In this document: piece by piece, positions 9,044 through 17,438 of the stretch
Layout: each line of letters opens with the position of its first letter
Numbering within the stretch: position 1 is the first letter of the stretch
Assembly: GCA_011049715.1 (NCBI GenBank)
Contig: DRHF01000337.1
Span: forward strand, 1 to 38,769
DNA length: 38,769 bases
Source of the DNA: Desulfobacterales bacterium
GTDB taxonomy: Bacteria > Desulfobacterota > Desulfobacteria > Desulfobacterales > UBA2156
Reading direction: 5' to 3'
Notes under the pieces: model-generated
Databases searched by the model: none
What the model was told of the DNA's origin: nothing
The model's input: the letters and a program-made list of their open reading frames with translations, nothing else
Program-made: the position numbers and the translations under genes

Positions 9044-10153
9044 TCACCGGAATCCGCCCTCTGTTTTTCTATCCTCCACACAATAAATGCCTTTACCGGA
9101 CATGGCCGGACCGAAACACGCGTTACATGAAATACATGTGGCGTTTCGAAGATCGCCTGACACCCACCGTTTGATTAAACCGGGTTCGCGAATAAACGGC
9201 CGGCACAAGGAAATATAATCGGCTACTCCTTCAACCATTAGCCGTTCCGCCAAAAGATACGAACGGATACCCCCAACCAGGATCACCGGCGCCTTAATTG
9301 CCGCCCTTAGCAATCGGGCTGCCTTCCGAAAGTAAGCCTGATCCCGTTCAAAGATGATTTTGTTCCGACAGGGACCCAATTGCCCCGACACAAAGGTTCC
9401 GCCGCTCACTTCAATTGCATCCACACCCGCGCTGTCCAGCAGGGCAGCAATACGAATAACATCGCTTAAGATTAGACCCCTCTCCACAAAATCTTCGGAG
9501 TTGATCTTGACCAAGATCGGGTAATAACGGCCCACCGTTCGCCGGATGCTATGGTAGACTTCCAAAAGCGCTCTGGCGCGATTCTCTACTGATCCCCCGT
9601 ATTTGTCCTCCCGTAGGTTGAAGGCGGGTGAGAGAAACTGATTGAGAAGATACCCATGGGCTGAATGGATCTGAACACCGTCAAAGCCTGCTGCTTTTGC
9701 CCGTCTGGCCGCCTGACCAAATGCCGCTATCGTTTCCTCAATTTCATCCACGGTCATTCCCCGACCCGGATCATTATCCTGACCTTTTTCAGGAGAGGGC
9801 CCTTGAGGGGCAGTGCCGGTCAATTTGGATCTGGCCATGAGACCGCCGTGGGCCAGCTGGAGAATGATTTTGCCGCCTTCGTAATGGACAGCCTCGGTCA
9901 TTTCTTTTAGACCCTCAATGAGGCTGTCTTTGTAAAGGCCCAGCTGCCAAGGGGTGGCCTGCCCGGCTGAAGAGACATAGGTGTGACCGGTAATGATCAA
10001 ACCAACACCCCCTTTGACAAGTTTGACCATCAAATCCACCAGTTCAGGTGTACAAGCGCCATCCCCGTCGGCCAATCCCTCCCATGTGGCAGAACGGATA
10101 AAACGGTTGAGCAAGTGTAAACCCTTTATTTCTGTAGGATCAAGGAGTTTCAT
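9044..10153 (-). CDS. Old Yellow Enzyme/TMADH-type NADH:flavin oxidoreductase with C-terminal Fe-S motif
   Basis: A 369-residue FMN TIM-barrel protein. Family marks are NRFIRSATWEG at the N-terminus, IHSAHGYLLNQFLSP with the catalytic histidine, and YGGSVENRARALLEV. The C-terminus carries CISCNACFGP followed 11 residues after the third Cys by another Cys (C-x2-C-x2-C-x11-C), close to the 4Fe-4S motif of 2,4-dienoyl-CoA reductase and trimethylamine dehydrogenase. The protein stops right there and lacks the FAD/NAD domains of those enzymes, so a separate redox partner is expected. ATG at 10153 is used because homology begins at MKLLDP; earlier in-frame codons would run through the RidA stop region. 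Substrate is unknown. Confidence 0.85.
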   Translation of the reverse strand: MKLLDPTEIKGLHLLNRFIRSATWEGLADGDGACTPELVDLMVKLVKGGVGLIITGHTYVSSAGQATPWQLGLYKDSLIEGLKEMTEAVHYEGGKIILQLAHGGLMARSKLTGTAPQGPSPEKGQDNDPGRGMTVDEIEETIAAFGQAARRAKAAGFDGVQIHSAHGYLLNQFLSPAFNLREDKYGGSVENRARALLEVYHSIRRTVGRYYPILVKINSEDFVERGLILSDVIRIAALLDSAGVDAIEVSGGTFVSGQLGPCRNKIIFERDQAYFRKAARLLRAAIKAPVILVGGIRSYLLAERLMVEGVADYISLCRPFIREPGLIKRWVSGDLRNATCISCNACFGPAMSGKGIYCVEDRKTEGGFR

Positions 10154-10174
10154 CGGCCTTCCAAGGTATACGCT

Positions 10175-10213
10175 TGATGCGGCTTTCGTCAAAATATCAG
10201 ATGCAAAACTTGA
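10175..10213. repeat. Dispersed repeat, copy 1 (39 bp)
   Basis: The gap between the RidA and OYE genes holds a 39-base unit beginning TGATGCGGCTTTC and ending AAACTTGA. It recurs in direct orientation at 38552-38590 with 35 of 39 positions identical. Neither copy is in a recognised gene. Confidence 0.6.
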
Positions 10214-10217
10214 GTTC

Positions 10218-10631
10218 TTATTTGCGCACAAGATATGAGCCGATAATGGCATCGGCTTCGATCTCCACCAGATGGGCGGGCCGCACAAAGGCTTTCACTT
10301 CTACCAAAATGGTAACCGGCTTGATCTTTTTGAAAAATTCGGAATAGGCCCGCATATATTCCTTAGAACGACTGATATCGGTAACATATATGCGAACCCG
10401 GTATACTTCTGAAAGTCTGGCACCTGCCTTTTCCAGCGCCTTTTCGATCTTCTCAAGTATGATCTTGGTCTGAAGGTAGGCATCCCCTTCACCCTCCACT
10501 ATCCCTTTTGAATTGGTGGTGGTTGTACCGCCTACAAATACAAAATTTCCGATTTTCACGGTCCGGCTGTATCCAATTTTTTCTTCCAAAGGTGCGCCGG
10601 ATGAAAAATTTTCTCTCTTCATTAAGTCCAT
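10218..10631 (-). CDS. RidA/YjgF-family protein
   Basis: A 137-residue Rid-family protein (GYSRTVKIGNFVFVGGTT, then DISRSKEYMRAYSEFF and LVEIEADAI). Canonical RidA hydrolyses reactive enamine/imine intermediates of PLP or flavin amine chemistry. The deaminase arginine (Arg105 of the E. coli protein) appears displaced here, where the motif reads VEVKAFVRP, so it may belong to a non-canonical Rid subfamily. Rid proteins are common companions of microcompartment and amine-oxidation loci, fitting clean-up of an imine formed during amine oxidation. The start is ATG 10631; an ATG at 10622 is also possible. It follows the aldehyde dehydrogenase by 31 bp. Confidence 0.85.
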   Translation of the reverse strand: MDLMKRENFSSGAPLEEKIGYSRTVKIGNFVFVGGTTTTNSKGIVEGEGDAYLQTKIILEKIEKALEKAGARLSEVYRVRIYVTDISRSKEYMRAYSEFFKKIKPVTILVEVKAFVRPAHLVEIEADAIIGSYLVRK

Positions 10632-10662
10632 GCCATTCGATTCCCAGTTTTGGAATTAACGG

Positions 10663-12099
10663 TCATGATGACCCAAACCGATATCGAAAATCATCGGTGA
10701 GGATACACCGTCTGACCAGCGTAAAGGTCCTTGAACGTGTCAATCCTTCCCCGCCGGTGGCGATGTGCAGAGATTTGAATCCCTCTCCCTCAACGCCGAG
10801 GCCTGCAATGGATGACCCGTTTTTGATAAACTGGGAGGCATCGGCTATGCTCGCCATCCGTGTGAGATTTCTTAAATCGTTGGAGTGAAAAACAATGGTG
10901 TGCCGCATCCCCTGTTCGGCCGCAACTCCCATGTCCATGGCTTCATCCGCATCCTGGCATCGAACAAACGGCAGAATCGGCATGATCTGCTCGGTCCAGA
11001 TGAGCGGGTGTTCCTTGTCGGTTTCCAAAATAGCAATTTTTGTGTCCGGCGGGATCTCCAGTCCGATCGCCCTTTTCAAAATTACTTGAGGGGGCTTGCC
11101 GATATAATCCATATTGATTACGCTGGGGCCTCTGCCGGGTCGAATCTCTTTGAATATCTCTTTAATCAGATCACTGCCCTGTTCAGCCGTAAGTTCGAAT
11201 GCACCGTATGTTTTGAGGAGATCCTTTAATTGGTCGGCAACAGTTTTTACAACAAAAATTTCTTTTTCGCTGGAACAAGGGGTACAATGGCTCAAAGAAG
11301 CACCCCGAACAATACACTGGGCGGCATTATCTAAATCGGCGGTTTCATCGACCACCACCGGTGGATTCCCAGGTCCGCCCGCGATGACGCGTTTGCCGGT
11401 TTGAGTTGCAAATTCAACCACCCGATGCCCGCCGGTCACCGCAATCAAATTGATCTGGGGGTGGGTCATCAGATGCTGTGCAGAGGGGATGTCCGGGTTT
11501 TCGATGGTGTTCACACAGTTGGGCGGCCCGCCACAATCGGCGACGACTTGATTGATATCACGAACCACGCGGGCGGAAATAACTTTGGTTTTGGGGTGGG
11601 GGTTGTTGACCACCGTGTTGCCACCCGCCAGCATCAGAATGGCGTTGCTTACGATGCTCGGCGCAGCATTGGTTACCGCGTTGATAGAAGCAATGACCCC
11701 GACGGGGATTCTCTCAATAACCGTAATTCCCCGATCCCCCGTAAAGACCTCTGGCGTCAAGTCTTCAAGACCCGGAACACCGCACGCCACTTCCAATTTC
11801 AGGACAGTTCCTTCCTTCGCTCCGATATCGGTCTCCTCTAACTCCATGCGTCCATATTCTTCACGATTGTTCCAGCAAACATCTCGAATGCCCTGAATAA
11901 TTTTTTCACGTGTGGCCAAGGACAGACCGACCAATTGCTTTTGTGCAGTCACCGCCGCATGGATCGCATCCTCCATTTCTCTAAAAACACCATCTTCTTT
12001 TCCAAAAGACCGATCAGGAGAAATCTCCTGATCGGGTGGAGATAATCTTTCCAGAACCATCTCTACGATCTGTTCTATCTGCTTTTCATCAATATCCAT
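10663..12099 (-). CDS. BMC-type CoA-acylating aldehyde dehydrogenase (PduP/EutE-like), copy 1
   Basis: A 478-residue aldehyde dehydrogenase of the PduP/EutE type, which turns an aldehyde, CoA and NAD+ into acyl-CoA. The N-terminus MDIDEKQIEQIVEMVLERL is a short amphipathic helix followed by a linker, the standard encapsulation peptide of microcompartment cargo; the catalytic domain then begins at GVFREMEDAIHAA. The active-site cysteine lies in SHCTPCSSEKE and the cofactor loop in GGPGNPPVVVDE. The start at 12099 is chosen to give that helix. The upstream copy ends only 10 bp away. The two are diverged paralogues but share 45 identical bases (11335-11379 with 12806-12850). Substrate chain length cannot be read. 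Confidence 0.9.
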   Translation of the reverse strand: MDIDEKQIEQIVEMVLERLSPPDQEISPDRSFGKEDGVFREMEDAIHAAVTAQKQLVGLSLATREKIIQGIRDVCWNNREEYGRMELEETDIGAKEGTVLKLEVACGVPGLEDLTPEVFTGDRGITVIERIPVGVIASINAVTNAAPSIVSNAILMLAGGNTVVNNPHPKTKVISARVVRDINQVVADCGGPPNCVNTIENPDIPSAQHLMTHPQINLIAVTGGHRVVEFATQTGKRVIAGGPGNPPVVVDETADLDNAAQCIVRGASLSHCTPCSSEKEIFVVKTVADQLKDLLKTYGAFELTAEQGSDLIKEIFKEIRPGRGPSVINMDYIGKPPQVILKRAIGLEIPPDTKIAILETDKEHPLIWTEQIMPILPFVRCQDADEAMDMGVAAEQGMRHTIVFHSNDLRNLTRMASIADASQFIKNGSSIAGLGVEGEGFKSLHIATGGEGLTRSRTFTLVRRCILTDDFRYRFGSS

Positions 12100-12109
12100 A
12101 ACATACCAT

Positions 12110-13585
12110 CTATACTGTTTTCGATTGACCCTGAACCTCCGCGCCATAACGATATCGAAAATCGTTTGAGAGGACACAGCGTCTAATCAGGGTAAAAGTC
12201 CTTGGTCGAGTCTGTCCTTCACCGTTGGTCGCAATATGAAATGAGATATACCCCTCTCCGGAGATACCAACGCTTGCCAGACCGCAGGATCCATTTTTAA
12301 CAAATGCGGCACATTTCGCCATACCGGCCATTTTTTTTATGTTTTCCAGGTTGTTGGAATGAATGGCCATTGTGTGGCCGTATCCCTGTTCGGCGGCAAT
12401 CGCTGCTCCTATGGCGTCATCGGCATCCCGGCAACGGATAAACGGCAAAACCGGCATGATCTGTTCGGTCCAAACAAGGGGGTGGTTTCGATCGGTTTCC
12501 AAAATGACGATCTTTACGTCAGGACCCACTTCCAGGCCGATCGATTTTAAAATAGTTTGGGGTGACTGGCCGATAAAATCCATGTTGATGACCCCCGGTT
12601 CTCCGGGTGCTCTGATTTCCGCAAATATATGTTTGATCAATTCTTCACCCTGTGCCGCTGTGATCTCGAAGGCGCCGTAATCCTTGAGCAGTTCCTTCAG
12701 CCGGTCAGCCACCGGTTCAACGACAAAAATCTCTTTCTCACTGGCGCAGGCAATACAGTTGGAGAAGGAAGCCCCTTCGATGATGGACTTTGCAGCCCGT
12801 TTCAGATCGGCGGTTTCATCGACCACCACCGGTGGATTCCCAGGTCCGCCGGCAATAACCCGTTTCCCGGTCTGGGCGGCAAATGCCACAACCCCGTGCC
12901 CGCCGGTAACCGCAATCATTCTTATACCAGGATGTGTCATCAACTTTTGAGCCGACTCGACCGATGGTTCTTCAAGACTGCAAATAGAGTTCGGTGGCCC
13001 GCCGGCCTCAACGACCGCCTTGTTCAGATCCTTGATCACCCTGGATGACACGCCCCGCGTTCTGGGATGGGGGTTATTCACTACTGTGTTTCCCCCCGAT
13101 AACATCATGATGGCATTATACAGGACCGTCGGAGCGCCGTTGGTTATTGGATTTATCGAAGCAATCACACCAAAAGGAATTCGTTCAATTATGGTTACCC
13201 CTTTATCACCGGTATAGACCTCAGGAGAAAGATCCTCCATACCCGGGACTTCGCATGCGGATCGATTTTTTTTCACGTTATCTTCAAGCTTACCCAATCT
13301 CGTCTCTTCAAATTCCAAACGGGCATACGATTCGGCATTTGAGATGCCGATCGCGCGCAATGCTCGGATGATTTTCTGACGAACGGTTAACGGCAGGGCC
13401 AACAGTCTTTTTTGGGCTGTGGAAGCGGCTTGGATACACGCTTCCATGTCCTGGAAGACACCATCTACTATCTTGCTAGATTCCGGAGAACTCCCTGAAG
13501 AATCCAACCGTTTGGGGCCTTCTGGCTGCAGACCTCTGACGACTTGTTCAACTATTTGTTCGATTTGTCCTTTACCAAGACGCAT
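12110..13585 (-). CDS. BMC-type CoA-acylating aldehyde dehydrogenase (PduP/EutE-like), copy 2
   Basis: A 491-residue paralogue of the next gene, with the same architecture: an encapsulation helix (GQIEQIVEQVVRGL), a linker, then GVFQDMEACIQAA. The active-site cysteine is in SNCIACASEKE. The ATG at 13585 is supported by GAGGAG 7 bases upstream; a GTG at 13609 is less likely. Two such enzymes in one locus could handle different aldehydes, form hetero-oligomers, or differ in activity. It lies 30 bp after the RpiR regulator gene and is probably co-transcribed with it. Confidence 0.9.
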   Translation of the reverse strand: MRLGKGQIEQIVEQVVRGLQPEGPKRLDSSGSSPESSKIVDGVFQDMEACIQAASTAQKRLLALPLTVRQKIIRALRAIGISNAESYARLEFEETRLGKLEDNVKKNRSACEVPGMEDLSPEVYTGDKGVTIIERIPFGVIASINPITNGAPTVLYNAIMMLSGGNTVVNNPHPRTRGVSSRVIKDLNKAVVEAGGPPNSICSLEEPSVESAQKLMTHPGIRMIAVTGGHGVVAFAAQTGKRVIAGGPGNPPVVVDETADLKRAAKSIIEGASFSNCIACASEKEIFVVEPVADRLKELLKDYGAFEITAAQGEELIKHIFAEIRAPGEPGVINMDFIGQSPQTILKSIGLEVGPDVKIVILETDRNHPLVWTEQIMPVLPFIRCRDADDAIGAAIAAEQGYGHTMAIHSNNLENIKKMAGMAKCAAFVKNGSCGLASVGISGEGYISFHIATNGEGQTRPRTFTLIRRCVLSNDFRYRYGAEVQGQSKTV

Positions 13586-13615
13586 GCCGATCTCCTCGGG
13601 ATTCAGCACCGTTTC

Positions 13616-14566
13616 TTAACCCGGTCGATGTGTGTGATCACCGGACCAAAACGATGTGAGATGTGAATGATCGAATTTCTGCTTCTCTTCCAAATCAGCG
13701 CTTTCCTCCGTAAAGAATTCTTTCCCTGATTTTGCGGCATGGTCAAACCTGGAAAGATATTTCATGGCCTGCTGCCGATCTAAAAAGGTAATTTCGTGAA
13801 TCAGGGCGCCAAGATACGTAATTATATGGGCAAAAGGATCTATAAAAGAGACCGATTCAAGGTCGATAAGGATATATTGATCTGAGAGAGCAATGATGGG
13901 GGATTTTGGTGTATCGCTGAGGCCGATGATTTTTACCCGATATCTTTTGGCATATTCCAGAAGGCGAATAACTTTCAGCGGATATCTGGGGAAAGCGATA
14001 ACAAACATAACACCGGATCTGCCATTTCGCGCGATTTCATCCATGAGTTTCCAGGACAGGGAGGTATCCAGGAAGACATTTTCAAGAATTTTCCCGAGGA
14101 GATATCCGAAATAAAAGGCCAATGTGGTCGACGCCCTATACCCGACAACATATACCCGTTCAGCATTATGTATGACCCTGGCGACTCTTTTCAGATCCTT
14201 TTCAGAGATCGAACTTCGTAAATTTTCAAGATTGCGTATTGCATTTTGACAGTATTTATCGAGGGTATTCATTTGGTCTGACTGCTGACTGGCCTTTATC
14301 AGCCTTTCAACCGCCGTCAATTCGATATGGAGGAGTCCCTTCATGTACTGAACAAATTCCTGATATCCTGAAAACCCGAGGTCGTTTGTAAACCGGATAA
14401 TGGTTGGCTCACTGACCCGGCATTCCTGAGCGATCTCTCTGGCGGTCATCAGAAAAAGTCTTTTATGATCTTTAATAATATAATCCGCCACCCGTTTTTT
14501 TTTGGGAGAAAGATTGGGATAGACCCTGATAATTTTATCAAATAAATCTTTTTTAGCTGAATTCAT
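13616..14566 (-). CDS. RpiR/MurR-family transcriptional regulator
   Basis: About 316 residues with the two-domain RpiR layout: an N-terminal helix-turn-helix (LMTAREIAQECRVSEPTIIRF) and a C-terminal SIS domain (VYVVGYRASTTLAFYFGYLL) that normally binds a phosphosugar-like effector. Embedded between the shell and aldehyde dehydrogenase genes, it is the obvious candidate controller of the cluster. RpiR proteins bind short inverted repeats; candidates lie upstream of the gmaS-like gene (29235-29318). Start ATG 14566 is used; a TTG at 14572 is alternative, and neither has a strong ribosome binding site. Confidence 0.88.
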   Translation of the reverse strand: MNSAKKDLFDKIIRVYPNLSPKKKRVADYIIKDHKRLFLMTAREIAQECRVSEPTIIRFTNDLGFSGYQEFVQYMKGLLHIELTAVERLIKASQQSDQMNTLDKYCQNAIRNLENLRSSISEKDLKRVARVIHNAERVYVVGYRASTTLAFYFGYLLGKILENVFLDTSLSWKLMDEIARNGRSGVMFVIAFPRYPLKVIRLLEYAKRYRVKIIGLSDTPKSPIIALSDQYILIDLESVSFIDPFAHIITYLGALIHEITFLDRQQAMKYLSRFDHAAKSGKEFFTEESADLEEKQKFDHSHLTSFWSGDHTHRPG

Positions 14567-14596
14567 AAGCAAAAAATCAAAAAGAATTTACCGGTT

Positions 14597-15208
14597 TCAC
14601 CTGCCATCCAACGCCAATAAAGAACTTTCAGCCACCTCTTTCGCCGCTTGAATGTTGGAGGTGGTTCCGGCCAAATAGACCCGGCCGGTGGCACCAAATA
14701 CGGTGAGGTGGACTAACTTGATATCGGTTTTTTTTTCAGCCTCATTGGCCGCATATCCGGCATACCCGGCTGGAACACATTCTAAAATATAAAGGGTTTC
14801 ATCTGATAAAACCATACTGGCGTCCCGAAAGCGGTTGACGATCTGACTCATATAGGGCTGTATTCTTTCTATGGTTTCGGTCGCCAATATTTTTGGTTTT
14901 AGCCTGTCGCTTTCCTTTAGCCCCAAATAATCCAATGCCACTTCACCTGCCATATGAACGTCCGCCGGAGAATCCGCATGCACTTCCAACATGCCGAAGA
15001 CCCTTTCCACGACCATGGCACCGGGCCGAACGTTCGTTTTTTTCATGAGCACATCCGTAAGTGAATTGATCTCGATCCCGGGGGCAATTTCTAAAAATAA
15101 TGCTGCCTGGCCGGCCACCGGATAATACCCCCGAGCAGTTGTGCTGATGTAACCGACAAACTGTTTTTGCAATTCATCCATATAGGAAAAAGCCCTGAGC
15201 TCAACCAT
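14597..15208 (-). CDS. BMC-T shell protein, double-stacking (CsoS1D-like) type, copy 1
   Basis: A 203-residue tandem-domain shell protein. The start MVELRAFSYMDELQKQF, the segment APGIEINSLTDVL and the second-domain marks NEAEK and GATGRVYLAG closely resemble the stacking BMC-T proteins of the Haliangium ochraceum shell as I recall them. Such trimers occupy hexagonal positions and carry large pores that can open and close, suited to bulky substrates or cofactors. It has a GAGGG ribosome binding site and sits 14 bp after the FAD oxidoreductase gene. Confidence 0.88.
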   Translation of the reverse strand: MVELRAFSYMDELQKQFVGYISTTARGYYPVAGQAALFLEIAPGIEINSLTDVLMKKTNVRPGAMVVERVFGMLEVHADSPADVHMAGEVALDYLGLKESDRLKPKILATETIERIQPYMSQIVNRFRDASMVLSDETLYILECVPAGYAGYAANEAEKKTDIKLVHLTVFGATGRVYLAGTTSNIQAAKEVAESSLLALDGR

Positions 15209-15222
15209 AATCCCTCATCTTT

Positions 15223-16428
15223 TCATATACTTTTCAGCCATTCCCTTTTGTTGGGACATATGGCGGTAACTGTTGTACAGGCCGCGTTTCCTTTACAAGC
15301 GCATTCGTGATCGCCGCCTCTGTAAAACCGTGAAAAACAGAAGTCATTTATCGGAATAGAAGCTTCGCAATCCATAATTAATTCTGAAATGAGCCGGCCG
15401 ATTATTGGCGCCAGTCCAAAACCATGCCCGCTGAATCCTGTCGCGAACACAAACCCGGGAACTTCATCAACCAGGCCAAGAACCGGTATCCCGTCAGACA
15501 TCTGGGCGATGAGTCCGGACCATGTGCGAATGACATGGAAATCTTTAAGAATAGGGAAATAGTCAATCACCATCCGGGAAATGGCAGGACCGATAAAGTG
15601 GAAGAGGGGCTTGCCTCCTTGGTGGATAAACGTTTCGGTGCCGACAAAGCCACCCCAAAGAAAAGGACCATGAACCGTCTGGCGGCCGTAAAAAAGTCCT
15701 TTGGCATGTCCGATCATCTGTTTGAAAAAAGGTGGGTAAGGTTCGGTTATCAAAGCTTCGGTAAAAACCGGCCGCATCGGCAGATCGATCCCAACCATAT
15801 TTGCGACCTTTCGCCCGGTTATCCCTGCGGCGTTGACCACCAGATCAGTTTCAACCTCCTGTTTATCGGTAATGACTGCAACCACTTTACCCTTCCTCAG
15901 CCTTATGTCGGTCACTTCCTCATGGGTGTGGTACAATGCACCAAGACTTTTTGCTTTTTTAAAAAAAGCATAGGTGACAAGGAAGGGGTTCACATGGCCA
16001 TCTGTGGGGCAGTAGCCGGCACCGATTACTTTTTCGCCCACAAAGGGATTGATTTCCAGAACCTGTTTTCGGTCTATCATCTCCAGATCAAGCCCGACCG
16101 ATTTCTGATTTTCAACAGAGGTGCGCATGGTCTCTAATTCTTCTTCACTGGTACATAATCGAAGGTTCCCTTCTCTGACATACTCAACGTCCATGCCCAA
16201 TTCTTCATGGAGATGGCCATATAGGCGAATGCTTTCCATGGCCATAGGCATCTCTTTCAGATTCCGAGCCGACTGACGGACACCGCCGCCAGTGCTACCG
16301 GAGGCTTCTCCTCCGATATCCGACTTCTCGATAACGACAGGTTTTAGTCCTTCTTTGGCCAAGTTATAGGCAATGGCGTTCCCCGTAACGCCTCCGCCGA
16401 TAATAACCACATCTGCTTTACTGGGCAT
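15223..16428 (-). CDS. DAO-family FAD oxidoreductase (sarcosine oxidase beta/HcnC/N-methylglutamate dehydrogenase-like)
   Basis: A 401-residue flavoprotein of the D-amino-acid oxidase fold. The FAD-binding GGGVTG motif is at residues 11-16, followed by the second dinucleotide strand (VVIEKSDIGG), and the C-terminal FAD contact is GFVFATGFSGHGFGLAP. Family members oxidise the C-N bond of secondary amino acids such as sarcosine, proline or N-methylglutamate. Length matches the catalytic beta-type subunits (SoxB, HcnC, MgdA). The last 26 residues hold four cysteines (376, 378, 384, 391), an unusual tail that could bind metal or an Fe-S cluster. Good AGGAG site before ATG. Its location beside a BFD 2Fe-2S gene and between two shell genes suggests it is the aldehyde-producing enzyme of the compartment; inference. 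Confidence 0.85.
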   Translation of the reverse strand: MPSKADVVIIGGGVTGNAIAYNLAKEGLKPVVIEKSDIGGEASGSTGGGVRQSARNLKEMPMAMESIRLYGHLHEELGMDVEYVREGNLRLCTSEEELETMRTSVENQKSVGLDLEMIDRKQVLEINPFVGEKVIGAGYCPTDGHVNPFLVTYAFFKKAKSLGALYHTHEEVTDIRLRKGKVVAVITDKQEVETDLVVNAAGITGRKVANMVGIDLPMRPVFTEALITEPYPPFFKQMIGHAKGLFYGRQTVHGPFLWGGFVGTETFIHQGGKPLFHFIGPAISRMVIDYFPILKDFHVIRTWSGLIAQMSDGIPVLGLVDEVPGFVFATGFSGHGFGLAPIIGRLISELIMDCEASIPINDFCFSRFYRGGDHECACKGNAACTTVTAICPNKREWLKSI

Positions 16429-16473
16429 CTGTTCTCCTGCTGTTTATGGGGAATGTTGAAATATTTTTTTGCA

Positions 16474-17064
16474 TTATCCAGTCGAAAAAGCCGACAGAGA
16501 AACCGGTCTGACCGGCGCCCGCCCTGTTGTCGGTTTGATCTCAGTCGGATTGATACCGAGCTCGGTAGCCAGAATCTGCGTCACCAACCGCTGGCATGTC
16601 TGTCCTTGACAAAGTCCCATCCCCGCCCGGGTGATACGCTTGATACCATTTGGGGTCTTCATCCCATTTTTGATCACTTCCTTGATCTCTCCCTTGGTAA
16701 TCTCCTCGCACCGGCAAATCACCAGGTCGTCATCCGCCGGTCCGCTTTCTTTTTTTACGGTTTCAGAGGATTCTTGACCCTCGGTCCCTTTGATTCGTCT
16801 GATGACCCGGTCGACAACTTTTTCCAATTCTCCATCCGATATCCGGCCAACCTCAGGAGACGCCGGCGTCTCCTGCGTCGGATCGACAGGCGCTTTTAAA
16901 GCATCATCCTTTTGATCGCCAACAAAATGAATCCGGATGTCATTGTCCTTAATCAAATCGAGGGCAGCCGCTGAAATTCGCGCCTCCCGGGGAATCATGA
17001 TTTCTTTTTTGTCCGAATCTAGAGCCTTCTGGATATCTTCGATGAATATAAAAACAGGTGCCAC
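16474..17064 (-). CDS. Fusion: EutQ-like N-domain, encapsulation-type helix and BFD-like 2Fe-2S domain
   Basis: A 196-residue three-part protein. Residues 1-50 (REARISAAALDLIKDNDIRI) resemble the short alpha/beta segment found in EutQ-type microcompartment proteins. Residues 77-93 (GELEKVVDRVIRRIKG) form an amphipathic helix with the same hydrophobic spacing as the encapsulation peptides of the aldehyde dehydrogenases. Residues 115-165 are a BFD-type domain with C117-x-C119-x32-C152-x4-C157, which binds 2Fe-2S and in sarcosine or proline dehydrogenases is part of the alpha subunit. It probably passes electrons from the neighbouring FAD enzyme. GTG start is supported by AGGAG 6 bases upstream. 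The combination is new to me. Confidence 0.82.
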   Translation of the reverse strand: MAPVFIFIEDIQKALDSDKKEIMIPREARISAAALDLIKDNDIRIHFVGDQKDDALKAPVDPTQETPASPEVGRISDGELEKVVDRVIRRIKGTEGQESSETVKKESGPADDDLVICRCEEITKGEIKEVIKNGMKTPNGIKRITRAGMGLCQGQTCQRLVTQILATELGINPTEIKPTTGRAPVRPVSLSAFSTG

Positions 17065-17080
17065 TTACTTCTCCTGATTT

Positions 17081-17422
17081 TTATGATGTTTTTTTTGGCT
17101 TCCGCTTCCGGGCTGGTGTTTTCTTCTTATCCGCCGGCTTTCCCTCTGGCGGTCCTTTAGGAATAATATGCTCAATATCGTCACTTGGCCTGGGGATGAC
17201 ATGGACAGAAACAAGCTCACCCACCTTCCCGCAGGCCACCGAACCTGCATCGACGGCTGCTTTAACAGCGCCCACATCCCCGGAAATCATGACAGATACC
17301 AGTCCGCCTTTGACTTTCTGACGGCCCAACAGTTTGACGTTGGCAGCTTTAACCATTGCGTCCGCAACCTCAATGGCAGCCACCAGCCCTCTTGTTTCAA
17401 TCAATCCCAAAGCCTGTTGCAT
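17081..17422 (-). CDS. BMC-H shell hexamer protein with basic C-terminal tail
   Basis: A PduA/EutM-type single BMC domain ([43 protein letters not shown]), which forms the hexamers that tile shell facets. Unlike the other BMC-H in this window it has about 23 extra residues at the end, dominated by Lys, Arg and Pro ([13 protein letters not shown]). The tail could recruit cargo, bind nucleic acid or face the cytoplasm; none of this is established. GGAGG site 9 bases before ATG. The next gene starts 16 bp downstream. Confidence 0.93.
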   Translation of the reverse strand: MQQALGLIETRGLVAAIEVADAMVKAANVKLLGRQKVKGGLVSVMISGDVGAVKAAVDAGSVACGKVGELVSVHVIPRPSDDIEHIIPKGPPEGKPADKKKTPARKRKPKKTS

Positions 17423-17438
17423 CGGTTAAATCCTCCAA

